This document shows, piece after piece, positions 1 to 7,467 of a DNA stretch of 64,000 nucleotides. The translations under genes were made by a program, and so were the position numbers. A model generated the notes under the pieces. That model saw only the letters and a list, made by a program, of their open reading frames with translations. It was not told the DNA's origin and did not search any database. This DNA is from Antarctobacter heliothermus (lineage in GTDB: Bacteria; Pseudomonadota; Alphaproteobacteria; Rhodobacterales; Rhodobacteraceae). Location of the stretch: NCBI RefSeq assembly GCF_900188425.1, contig NZ_FZON01000001.1, forward strand, positions 177,471-241,470, in the 5' to 3' direction. The number at the start of each line of letters is the position of its first letter. Position 1 is the stretch's first letter.

Positions 1-858
1 GTGATCCTGGCGGCGATTGTCGGCGCCGGGATCGGCCTGTGGGTCACAGCCCCCGACCGGGTCGATGCGGCGAAATTCGACGGTCTGACCGGCGATGCCG
101 CGCGCGGCGAGACGGTGTTCACCGCCGCGGGCTGTGCCTCTTGCCACCATACCAAAGGCGCCGAGGACAAGCTGGTGCTGACCGGCGGGATGGAGTTCGT
201 ATCGGATTTTGGCACCTTTTACGCGCCCAACATCTCGTCCCACCCGCAACAGGGAATCGGCGGTTGGACGCTCGAAGAGTTTGCCAATGCGGTGACGCGG
301 GGTGTGAATCCCAAGGGGCAGCACTATTATCCGGCCTTCCCCTACACCGCCTACACCAAGATGGTGGATCAGGATCTGGTCGATCTCTGGACCTATGTGC
401 AGACGCTGCCCGCCAGCGATGTTGCCAGCAAACCGCATGACGTGGGCTTTCCGTTCAACATCCGCCGGTCGGTTGGCGGATGGAAGTTCCTGTTCATGTC
501 CGACGACTATGTGATGGAGGCGAACGGCAACGAACGCGGCCGTTATCTGGTCGAATCGCTGGCCCATTGCGCGGAATGCCATACCCCGCGCAATCCGGTC
601 GGCGCGCTGGACAAGGCACGGTGGATGGGCGGCGCGCCCAATCCGTCCGGCAAAGGCACCATTCCGCCGCTGACCCCGGACAAGCTGGACTGGTCGGCGG
701 AGGATGTCGCCTATTATCTGGAATCCGGTTTTACCCCCACCTTTGACGCGGTGGGCGGTCACATGACCGAGGTCGTGGATAATTTTGCCCATTTGTCCGC
801 CGAGGATCGCAACGCGGTTGCGGCCTACATCAAGGCATTGCCGCCGCTTGGTGACTGA
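1..858 (+). CDS. Diheme c-type cytochrome (5' end at window edge)
   Basis: Exported electron-transfer protein with two covalent haem sites, CASCH at residues 45-49 and CAECH at 190-194, each in a cytochrome c fold of about 100 residues. The layout matches diheme cytochrome subunits that accept electrons from periplasmic dehydrogenases. The first 20 residues are hydrophobic and look like a signal or anchor segment. The frame begins with GTG exactly at base 1, so the true start may lie upstream and a few residues may be missing. The partner dehydrogenase is not in the window, so the electron donor is unknown. The gene ends at a strong terminator that faces lipA. The haem sites are seen directly; the pathway is open. 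Confidence 0.85.
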   Translation: MILAAIVGAGIGLWVTAPDRVDAAKFDGLTGDAARGETVFTAAGCASCHHTKGAEDKLVLTGGMEFVSDFGTFYAPNISSHPQQGIGGWTLEEFANAVTRGVNPKGQHYYPAFPYTAYTKMVDQDLVDLWTYVQTLPASDVASKPHDVGFPFNIRRSVGGWKFLFMSDDYVMEANGNERGRYLVESLAHCAECHTPRNPVGALDKARWMGGAPNPSGKGTIPPLTPDKLDWSAEDVAYYLESGFTPTFDAVGGHMTEVVDNFAHLSAEDRNAVAAYIKALPPLGD

Positions 859-915
859 GCCCAACGCTTTGGGCCGGTTACGGCCCAAAGCGCCTTTGCT
901 TGCCGTACTTCAGGC

Positions 916-949
916 AAAAAAACGCCCGGACAGTGTCCGGGCGTTTTTT
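916..949. terminator. Bidirectional intrinsic terminator
   Basis: A perfect 11-bp stem (921-931 with 935-945, loop AGT) is flanked by A5 on the left and T5 on the right. It can stop transcription in both directions. It lies between the convergent cytochrome c and lipA genes. Confidence 0.93.
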
Positions 950-978
950 ATTCATGATCGCTGTTCGCGCCTGCAGAA

Positions 979-1929
979 TCAGATGCGCGCCAGTTTGGCC
1001 TGACGTGCATCCCGCAGGCGGGCAAAATCATCCCCCGCGTGGTAGGACGACCGGGTCAGCGGGGTCGCCGACACCATCAGGAACCCCTTGCCAAAGGCGG
1101 CTTTCTCATAGGCGGCAAATTCTTCGGGTGTCACGAAACGGTCAACCCGGTGATGTTTGGAGGTCGGTTGCAGGTACTGGCCGACGGTCAGAAAATCGAC
1201 ATCCGCCGCGCGCATGTCATCCATGACCTGCGTCACCGACTGGCGATCCTCACCGAGGCCGACCATGATTCCCGACTTGGTAAAGATCAAGGGGTCCAGT
1301 TCCTTGACCCGTTGCAACAGCCGCAGGGAATGGAAATAGCGCGCGCCGGGGCGCACCTCTGGATACAGGCCGGGCACGGTTTCGAGGTTGTGGTTGAAGA
1401 CATCCGGCTTGGCGGCCACCACCACTTCGAGCGCGTCGGGGCCGCATTTCAGGAAATCGGGTGTCAGGATCTCGATGGTGGTGCCGGGGGCGCGGTGGCG
1501 AATGGCACGGATGGTCTGGGCAAAATGCTCGGCCCCGCCGTCGTCCAGATCATCGCGGTCCACCGAGGTGACAACCACATGGTTCAGCCCCAGTTTCTGC
1601 ACCGCATCGGCCACGCGGCCCGGTTCAAACGCATCCAGCGTGTCGGGGCGGCCAGTGGCGACGTTGCAGAAGGTACAACCACGGGTACAGATCTCGCCCA
1701 TGATCATCATGGTGGCGTGACCCAGGTTCCAGCATTCGCCGGCGTTGGGGCAGCCCGCCTCTTCGCAGACCGTGACCAGGTTATGTTCGCGCATGATGCG
1801 TTTGGTGGCGGCATAGCCCTCGCCGCCGGGGGCCTTGACCCTGATCCAGTCCGGCTTTTTCGGCTGGGCATTGTCGGGGCGATGCGCCTTTTCCGGGTGA
1901 CGCTCGGCGGGCATTTTGAGATCGCGCAC
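979..1929 (-). CDS. lipA: Lipoyl synthase
   Basis: Radical SAM enzyme that inserts two sulfurs into protein-bound octanoyl groups to make the lipoyl cofactor of 2-oxoacid dehydrogenases and the glycine cleavage system. Both 4Fe-4S clusters are visible: the auxiliary cluster cysteines 55, 60 and 66, and the radical SAM triad at Cys81, 85 and 88 (CTRGCTFC). The C-terminal RSSYHA motif supplies the serine ligand typical of LipA. At 316 residues it has the family's usual length. A second ATG five codons in (1914) is an alternative start. It is cytoplasmic. The gene appears to stand alone, ending at the bidirectional terminator. Confidence 0.97.
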   Translation of the reverse strand: MRDLKMPAERHPEKAHRPDNAQPKKPDWIRVKAPGGEGYAATKRIMREHNLVTVCEEAGCPNAGECWNLGHATMMIMGEICTRGCTFCNVATGRPDTLDAFEPGRVADAVQKLGLNHVVVTSVDRDDLDDGGAEHFAQTIRAIRHRAPGTTIEILTPDFLKCGPDALEVVVAAKPDVFNHNLETVPGLYPEVRPGARYFHSLRLLQRVKELDPLIFTKSGIMVGLGEDRQSVTQVMDDMRAADVDFLTVGQYLQPTSKHHRVDRFVTPEEFAAYEKAAFGKGFLMVSATPLTRSSYHAGDDFARLRDARQAKLARI

Positions 1930-2075
1930 GGATTTTTCCCCTCATGTGCAGACGGCTTAGTCCTTATTACCGGAATGCAGGGGGTGTTTCCAGTGTACCC
2001 GGTCGCAGGATCTGCGGCCTATCCCCAAATGTAACGAGTGTCCCCCTGCACCAACCTTTTGTGTTTCAAAGACTT

Positions 2076-2110
2076 TGGCCCCGGAGCGGCATGTTGCCAC
2101 TCCGGGGCCA
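2076..2110. repeat. Hairpin between DUF6456 gene and lipA
   Basis: A perfect 11-bp inverted repeat (2076-2086 with 2100-2110) encloses a second 4-bp stem (GGCA/TGCC). It lies in the 227-bp gap downstream of the DUF6456 gene and upstream of lipA. There is no clean T run on either strand, so it may be a weak terminator or a structured leader. Nothing else is evident in the gap. Confidence 0.5.
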
Positions 2111-2156
2111 TGCACTGCATGCCGCATCGGTTTGTCGTGAATGCAGAGCGCCGCGC

Positions 2157-3272
2157 TCAGCGGATGAGGTCACCGCCGCCCTTGGCGCGTTCTTCGTAGT
2201 GGCGGCGCAGACGTTGCAAAGCGATGCGCAGCACGATCTTGCCAGACCGCGCCGACCAGCCCAGCCGCTGTTCGGTGGTCTCCAGCCCCTCAAGGTAACA
2301 GCAACAGTGTAGCGCCACATCGCCCAGTCCGGGGCCAAGATCCCGCAAGGCGGACTGTAGCCGGTCCTGCGCGGCCGCGGCACCACTGTCACCGCCCGAT
2401 TCCGGCGCGGTCGTGACACCGGCGGTCAGGAACTGATCCCAGTTTTGTGCCGTGCGCGGCCCTATCTGCGCCAGTTCGAAATCTTCGCGCAGCCGTTCCC
2501 CGGCAGCGATCAGTACATCCGACAGGAAAGGTTCGCCATCCTTACTCCGCCGACGACCAAGGGCGGTCAGCGGGCTTTCGGCCAACATGTAACGGCCCTT
2601 GCGGGCCCTCGGGTCGCGTTCGACCTCATCCAGAGCCGCCTCAGCGGCACGTCCGGTGTCAAAACCGGCTTGCGCCTCGGCAAAGCCGCGCACCTTGTTT
2701 TCCTGTTCGGCCACCAGACGGTTGAGCGCGGCACGCCCCGCCGCCGTGATGCGATAGCGCGAAATCCGGCCCGGGGCCTCACAGGCGATCCAGTCCTTCA
2801 GCGCCATGGCCTGCGCGACGGCAACGTCAATCACCGCCGTTCGGGTGTTGCCGCCGTCGCCGGTGTCGCGCACCACGACAGCCTTGTCCATTTCGGCCGC
2901 CACGGCCAAAACCGCGCCGCTTTCGCACATTCGGCGCAACACGCGCCTCGCCTCGCGGACGAGCGTCGACTCATCCGGCGGCATAGGGGTGGTGGCAGCG
3001 TTCATCGGATCCGTGTCCTTTCTGGTCTCTTGCGCCGGACTTTCCGGTCCGGCCGCCCCCAGGTTGCACAAAGCCGCATCTATCAGGGGATCGTCCCTGC
3101 GGGTCTCGATTCTGCGCACCTGGCGCAGGACGGTCGACGCGTGGCACCCAGCTTGCCGCGCGAGTTCCCTGATCGAGCACCCCTGTTCAGTATGCGCAAG
3201 ATAGACGCGCGCCGCCTCTGGCACCCAGTTCGGCAGAGTCTCTGCCGGGGTGAGAGAGCGAACGTCATGCAT
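2157..3272 (-). CDS. HTH / DUF6456 regulator, GafA-like candidate
   Basis: A 371-residue protein with an N-terminal helix-turn-helix (about residues 30-60, with CSIRELARQAGCHASTVLRQ) and a C-terminal DUF6456 region, found in Rhodobacterales. By domain order and length it resembles GafA, the direct transcriptional activator of the Rhodobacter capsulatus gene transfer agent; that link is from memory and not proven here. The middle (about 70-100) is poorly conserved and low in complexity, like a linker. The divergent upstream region carries a near-CtrA site and a DnaA-box-like sequence, which fits a cell-cycle-controlled regulator. The DUF6477 gene starts on the other strand 229 bp away. The family call is firm; the GTA role is an inference. 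Confidence 0.75.
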   Translation of the reverse strand: MHDVRSLTPAETLPNWVPEAARVYLAHTEQGCSIRELARQAGCHASTVLRQVRRIETRRDDPLIDAALCNLGAAGPESPAQETRKDTDPMNAATTPMPPDESTLVREARRVLRRMCESGAVLAVAAEMDKAVVVRDTGDGGNTRTAVIDVAVAQAMALKDWIACEAPGRISRYRITAAGRAALNRLVAEQENKVRGFAEAQAGFDTGRAAEAALDEVERDPRARKGRYMLAESPLTALGRRRSKDGEPFLSDVLIAAGERLREDFELAQIGPRTAQNWDQFLTAGVTTAPESGGDSGAAAAQDRLQSALRDLGPGLGDVALHCCCYLEGLETTEQRLGWSARSGKIVLRIALQRLRRHYEERAKGGGDLIR

Positions 3273-3295
3273 GGCCGCAGACCGCTACAAAGGTG

Positions 3296-3364
3296 TTTTC
3301 CACAGACTTGTCCCCAATGGCTATAGTCGCAACCTAGGCGTGTGCTTGTTACCGTTGAGTTAAC
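3296..3364. promoter_or_regulatory. CtrA-like site and DnaA-box-like sequence
   Basis: TTAC-N7-TTAAC at 3349-3364 differs by one base from the CtrA consensus TTAA-N7-TTAA. TTTTCCACA at 3296-3304 differs by one base from a DnaA box. Both lie between the divergent DUF6456 and DUF6477 genes, 25-90 bp upstream of the former. Binding is inferred from motif only. Confidence 0.4.
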
Positions 3365-3501
3365 AAACACCGCAAAATTGACTATTTATGAGAATGTTAA
3401 AGCAGATCTGAAGCGGGCGTTCGCCGCGACCGCCCCAAACGCAACACCCGCCCAAGCTGTGCATAGTCGCCCCATAACCGCATCAAGCGAGGAGCGATGA
3501 G

Positions 3502-3789
3502 ATGAAAGACATTCTTGGATTGCTAAACGATCTGCGCCGCCCGCGTATCCTGATCCGTGCCGCCCGGATCGGCGCGCAGGAATACCGGCGCAACCCGCAT
3601 CTGCATCGCCTGATCGGCTACGGCACATTGCCCCGGTCCGGTGCCGCGCTGATGCGCCTGATGGAGATGGAGGCCGATCTGGACGACAAGCGCCACAAGG
3701 ACGACGCGGCCTATTCGGTCAGCCGCCATGTCGAAGTATTGACCGCGATGATGGGTGAGGCCCGCATCCTGCGTGAGGCGGCCTACTAG
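3502..3789 (+). CDS. DUF6477 family protein
   Basis: A 95-residue basic, helical protein without membrane segments, cysteines or recognisable catalytic motif. It belongs to a small family restricted to Rhodobacterales (DUF6477), and the divergent DUF6456 neighbour is the usual context as far as I recall. The start is set by the ribosome-binding sequence GAGGAG just upstream. An 8-bp inverted repeat (3776-3797) spans the stop codon and could end transcription, although no T run follows. Function is unknown. The divergent promoter suggests it could be controlled by the same cell-cycle signals as the DUF6456 regulator. Confidence 0.75.
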   Translation: MKDILGLLNDLRRPRILIRAARIGAQEYRRNPHLHRLIGYGTLPRSGAALMRLMEMEADLDDKRHKDDAAYSVSRHVEVLTAMMGEARILREAAY

Positions 3790-3821
3790 GGCCGCCTCCT
3801 CCTGCCAAGCTGCGCGACGCC

Positions 3822-5366
3822 TCAGGAAAAGGCGTCGGGCATCGAGGCCTTTTTCTCGGCCACATAGGCCTGCAATGCCGCGTGGATCTCGGGGTCAAGC
3901 GGCGGCTGCTGATAGGTGTCGATCAGCTTTTGCACCCGGGCGCTGGCCAGCGCGACCGTGTCCCGCGCGCCTTCTTCGGACCAGGTCTCATAGGGTTTGT
4001 AGTCCAGCAGATCAGAGCGCCAGAACGCGGTCTTGAAGTTGGCCTGCGTGTGCGCGCACCCAAGGTAGTGACCGCCCGGCCCGACCTCACGAATGGCATC
4101 CATGGCCAGGTTGTCCTCATCGACGGTGACGCCCTGGGCCATCTTGTGCAGCGTGCCCAGTTGGTCGGCATCCATGACAAACTTCTCGAACGAGGACACC
4201 AATCCGCCTTCGAGCCAGCCGCAGGCGTGCAGCATGAAATTCACGCCGGACAACAGCCCCATGTTCAGCGAGTTGGCGGTCTCATAGGCCGCCTGCGCAT
4301 CGGGCAGTTTCGAGCCGCAGAACGACCCCGCCGACCGGAACGGCAGGTTCAGACGGCGCGCCAATTGTCCCGCGCCATAGGTGATCTGCGACGCCTCGGG
4401 CGTGCCGAATGTCGGCGCGCCAGAGTTCATGTCGATCGAGGTCACAAAGGCCCCCATGATCACCGGGGCACCGGGACGGACCAATTGCGTATAGGCGACA
4501 CCGGCCAGAACCTCGGCCAGAACCTGTACCAGTGTCCCCGCAACCGAGACCGGCGCCATCGCGCCGCCCACGATAAAGGGCGAGACGATGCAGGCCTGCA
4601 TGTTCGCGGAATACACCTCCAGCGCGCCCATCATGACGTCGTCAAAGGTCAGCGGCGAGTTGACGTTGATGAGGGACGTCATGACCGTGTTGTTGGTCGC
4701 AAACTCCTCACCGAACAGGATCTTGCACATGTCCACGCTGTCCTGCGCGCGGCTGGGTTCCGTCACCGACCCCATAAAGGGTTTGTCCGACAACGTCATA
4801 TGCGCCAGCAGCATGTCCAGATGGCGCTTGTTCACCGGCACATCGGTCGGTTCGCAAACCGTGCCGCCCGAGTGGTGCAGCCATTTCGACATCTGCCCCA
4901 GCTTCACGAACTTGCGAAAATCCTCAATCGTGGCGTAACGGCGCCCGCCATCCAGATCGCGCACGAAGGGCGGGCCGTAGACCGGCGCCAGCACTAGGGT
5001 CTTGCCGCCGATCTCGACAGAGCGTTCGGGGTTGCGCGCGTGCTGAGTGAATTGCGCCGGGGCCGTCTTGATCAATGCACGGGCCAGACCGCGCGGCAGG
5101 CGCACCCGTTCGCCATCGACATGTGCGCCAGCGGCGCGCCAGCGGTCCAGCGCAGCCGGGTTGTTGACAAAGTTGACACCGATTTCCTCAAGCACCTGCT
5201 CGGCGTGATCCTCGATCATCTCAAGCGCGGCATCGTCAAGGATCTCAAAGTTCGGGATTCGGCGTTCGATGTATTTTGCCGTTTCCACCTGGACCGAAGT
5301 CCGCTCTGCCCGGCGGGCGGCCCCGCCGCCGCCCCGTGTCCGTTTGCGCGCTGCCACGTCTGCCAT
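3822..5366 (-). CDS. Trimethylamine methyltransferase (MttB) family, non-pyrrolysine
   Basis: A 514-residue member of the MttB superfamily, whose characterised members move a methyl group from a quaternary or tertiary amine (glycine betaine, proline betaine, carnitine, trimethylamine) to a corrinoid protein. The frame is uninterrupted, so there is no pyrrolysine amber codon; this places it with the MtgB/MtpB-like group rather than true MttB. A start at 5396 is possible, but the ATG at 5366 fits the family better. The N-terminus is basic and low in complexity. Two Lin0512 genes lie 187 bp upstream on the same strand. Candidate partners elsewhere in the window are the corrinoid protein at 13.5 kb and the BCCT transporter at 59 kb. 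The substrate cannot be read from sequence. Confidence 0.9.
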   Translation of the reverse strand: MADVAARKRTRGGGGAARRAERTSVQVETAKYIERRIPNFEILDDAALEMIEDHAEQVLEEIGVNFVNNPAALDRWRAAGAHVDGERVRLPRGLARALIKTAPAQFTQHARNPERSVEIGGKTLVLAPVYGPPFVRDLDGGRRYATIEDFRKFVKLGQMSKWLHHSGGTVCEPTDVPVNKRHLDMLLAHMTLSDKPFMGSVTEPSRAQDSVDMCKILFGEEFATNNTVMTSLINVNSPLTFDDVMMGALEVYSANMQACIVSPFIVGGAMAPVSVAGTLVQVLAEVLAGVAYTQLVRPGAPVIMGAFVTSIDMNSGAPTFGTPEASQITYGAGQLARRLNLPFRSAGSFCGSKLPDAQAAYETANSLNMGLLSGVNFMLHACGWLEGGLVSSFEKFVMDADQLGTLHKMAQGVTVDEDNLAMDAIREVGPGGHYLGCAHTQANFKTAFWRSDLLDYKPYETWSEEGARDTVALASARVQKLIDTYQQPPLDPEIHAALQAYVAEKKASMPDAFS

Positions 5367-5552
5367 CTGTCGTCCTCGACCGGAATGGGCGCGCAAAGCG
5401 CCCTGATTGGGTGTGGCCTGTGTCTACTCGTTTCGCCCGAACCGCTTTCGCGCGATTGCGGCGCTTGGCGGGGAAAAGCGACATATTCCTGTCACGCAAC
5501 GCCAACTGCACGACAGGCAATGCGAAACCCGCGTGGATTCGCCGCCCGCAGG

Positions 5553-5870
5553 TCAGCCAGCGGGCAGTCCGGTCAGCGGAAACCGTTCTATCGCGGCGCC
5601 AACCACGATCAGCCCATCGCCCGCGGGCCCTGGCACCTGCATTCCGCCCGCGACCACATGCACCTCCAGATCCGGCGTACCGAACGCGCGGGCCAGATCG
5701 CTGGGATCCACTTGCGCAGCCTGTGGCACGCCCAGTGTCAGGCGCACGGTAAATGGCACGTCCACATGGATCTGCGCGCGCGCCCGCGCATCCGCCACAG
5801 CGCGTTCAGCAGCCAGTGCCACCGTGTCGCCGACCCCCATGCCCATTTGGACGATCAGACGTTGGGTCAT
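5553..5870 (-). CDS. Lin0512 family protein, copy 2
   Basis: A 105-residue protein of the uncharacterised Lin0512 family. It begins MTQRLIVQMGMGVGDT and carries the helix after the glycine-rich turn. The family's conserved N-terminal motif is GxGxDxHG as I recall it; here the Asp/His part is missing. The ATG at 5870 overlaps the stop of the upstream paralogue (ATGA, 5867-5870), so the two are probably translated together and may form a heterodimer. The next gene downstream on the strand is the MttB-like methyltransferase. The role is unknown; the context suggests one-carbon or amine metabolism. Confidence 0.75.
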   Translation of the reverse strand: MTQRLIVQMGMGVGDTVALAAERAVADARARAQIHVDVPFTVRLTLGVPQAAQVDPSDLARAFGTPDLEVHVVAGGMQVPGPAGDGLIVVGAAIERFPLTGLPAG

Positions 5871-6223
5871 GCCGAATCCTCCTGAGCAGCGTCCACCTGA
5901 AAGGTCACTGTGATCGCCGCATGGGCCATGATCGTCGGATTGCCGCTGCCTTCGGGGCGCGGAATGTCCAGCCCGCCAAAGCCGATGGCAATGTCTGCCG
6001 CGCCATAGGGAAACACCCCGGCCAGATCCGTCACATCCACCGCGTCGGGTTTCTGCACCCCAATCTGCACCTGCAACCGCATGTCCGCCTTGTCCCGGCC
6101 TAGCCATTCCGCTGCATTGATCGAGGATTTCCACAACGCGTCACGCAGCGCCCGCGCCGCCGCCTCTGTATAGTCGCCCCGGCGCAACGATGTGCCCAGC
6201 CCGAATTCCGTCAGTACCTGCAT
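5867..6223 (-). CDS. Lin0512 family protein, copy 1
   Basis: A 118-residue Lin0512 paralogue beginning MQVLTEFGLGTSL, with the following helix YTEAAARALRDAL and a C-terminal beta-rich part. It is the first gene of the Lin0512 pair and its stop overlaps the start of the second copy. The start at 6223 is chosen because an AGAGG ribosome-binding sequence sits nine bases before it; an ATG three codons upstream (6232) is too close to that sequence. Like its partner it lacks the full GxGxDxHG motif. No catalytic function is known for the family. Confidence 0.75.
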   Translation of the reverse strand: MQVLTEFGLGTSLRRGDYTEAAARALRDALWKSSINAAEWLGRDKADMRLQVQIGVQKPDAVDVTDLAGVFPYGAADIAIGFGGLDIPRPEGSGNPTIMAHAAITVTFQVDAAQEDSA

Positions 6224-6261
6224 TCGTTCCATCCTCTTCCGATCCACCACCCGCATCGGAC

Positions 6262-6275
6262 CCCGGTCGACCGGG
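6262..6275. promoter_or_regulatory. 14-bp palindrome between divergent genes
   Basis: CCCGGTCGACCGGG is a perfect palindrome in the 133-bp gap between the divergent Lin0512 and DUF2270 genes. It could be an operator. No matching regulator is identified. Confidence 0.3.
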
Positions 6276-6356
6276 AATAACAAGCCGGATTCACCACGTC
6301 TTTGACCTGAGCGTCGCTTCGCGCCAGAGTGGGAAAAAAGAAAGGAGGCCAGACCC

Positions 6357-7061
6357 ATGGGAGGAGAGGCCGCACCCGTCACACCAACCTCAGAGCCAGA
6401 GCGCAAGACGCTCAGTTCGTCTGAAATCACCGCCGTGGCCCATTTGTATCGCGGCGAGGTGTACCGCAGCACGATCTGGCGCACGCGGCTGGACACCACG
6501 ACAAACTGGGCGGTGGTGACGCTGGGGGTGGCGCTGTCGATCAGCTTTGCCTCACCGGATTCGTCGCCGCTGCCGCTGGTTCTGGTCGGCGTTCTGATCC
6601 TGCTGTTCTTGATGCTGGAGGCGCGGCGCTATCGCTATTTCAACGTCTGGCGCGCGCGCTGCCGGTGGATGGAAAAGCACTTTTACGCCCCCATGCTGGA
6701 TGACGGCGATCTGCATCTTGAGGACAACTGGCAAAAGACGCTGGCGCAGGACTACCTTGCCCCGACCTATCACGTCAGCATGATGACCTCTGTCGGGCGG
6801 CGCTTGCGGTCCAACTACCTGTGGATTTTGCTGATCCAGTCCATGGCCTTTGCGGGCAAGCTGGCGGTGCATCCGACGGCGGTGCTCAGTTGGGACGATG
6901 CCATGTCCCGCGCCGATGTCGGGCCGGTGCCGGGGGAACTGCTGGTCATCGCCGGCGTGCTGTATGTCGGCGCGGCGGCGGGCATGGCGTTCTGGTCGTG
7001 GCGGTCTGACGTGAAACGCGGGCGTCAACGCGGCAGCGTCAAATCCTATTCCATGGGCTAG
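6357..7061 (+). CDS. DUF2270 integral membrane protein
   Basis: A 234-residue inner-membrane protein of the DUF2270 family. Two close membrane segments (about residues 50-90) are followed by a cytoplasmic region with WRARCRWMEKHFYAPML, and two further segments come near the C-terminus (about 150-170 and 195-215). A strong AAAGGAGG sequence precedes the ATG. It diverges from the Lin0512 genes and ends at a likely terminator. Function is unknown; no enzymatic motif is visible. Confidence 0.85.
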   Translation: MGGEAAPVTPTSEPERKTLSSSEITAVAHLYRGEVYRSTIWRTRLDTTTNWAVVTLGVALSISFASPDSSPLPLVLVGVLILLFLMLEARRYRYFNVWRARCRWMEKHFYAPMLDDGDLHLEDNWQKTLAQDYLAPTYHVSMMTSVGRRLRSNYLWILLIQSMAFAGKLAVHPTAVLSWDDAMSRADVGPVPGELLVIAGVLYVGAAAGMAFWSWRSDVKRGRQRGSVKSYSMG

Positions 7062-7070
7062 CTCCCCCGC

Positions 7071-7093
7071 GCGCCGCAGAAAGGCGCCTTTTT
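7071..7093 (+). terminator. Probable intrinsic terminator after DUF2270 gene
   Basis: A short GC stem (7071-7075 with 7083-7087) is followed by C and a T run. It is nested inside a larger 8-bp inverted repeat (7064-7071 with 7099-7106). It lies between convergent genes. Confidence 0.5.
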
Positions 7094-7128
7094 CGGCACG
7101 CGGGGGCATCTGGCGGGGTGCTGCCCCG

Positions 7129-7308
7129 TCAGACAGGGACCGCACCGAACAACCGGGCAAGGCCACGGCGCGGACGCGGGGTGTCCCGTTCGGGGCGGAC
7201 CATCGCATGCGCCGCCTCGGACCGCATCCGGCGGCCACGCGCCATGTAGTAGGCTGTATCGATAGAGCCGTCAGGGCGGGTACGCAGGGTCTGGGTATCG
7301 CGTGTCAT
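7129..7308 (-). CDS. Small basic protein (59 aa), hypothetical
   Basis: A 59-residue arginine-rich protein (MTRDTQTLRTRPDGS...) with a YYMARGRRMRSEAAH helix. Related short proteins with this helix are common in Rhodobacterales (RSP_7527/DUF1127-like types), although I cannot fix the family. A good CCGGAG ribosome-binding sequence lies eight bases before the ATG. The much longer reading frame that continues upstream runs antisense to the fusion gene and is not real. The gene is divergent from the winged-helix/hydrolase gene. Possible roles include RNA binding or protein adaptor; nothing visible decides this. Confidence 0.55.
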   Translation of the reverse strand: MTRDTQTLRTRPDGSIDTAYYMARGRRMRSEAAHAMVRPERDTPRPRRGLARLFGAVPV

Positions 7309-7467
7309 GTCGGTCACTCCGGTTGGCGTTTCGATGTGACCATCCTTCCACCTTGTCGCCCGTCCCGCTTGAAGGCGCTCTTGTCTTTGTCTTGTGAACT
7401 CCTTGTCATTGGCCCCGACGCCGCGAAATCGCTTTGAGAAACCGCGCATGCACGCGACACTGGGGCG

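Noticed and set aside
3822..5366. Pyrrolysine-containing MttB
   Set aside because: There is no in-frame TAG inside the gene, and pyrrolysine machinery is not expected in this lineage.
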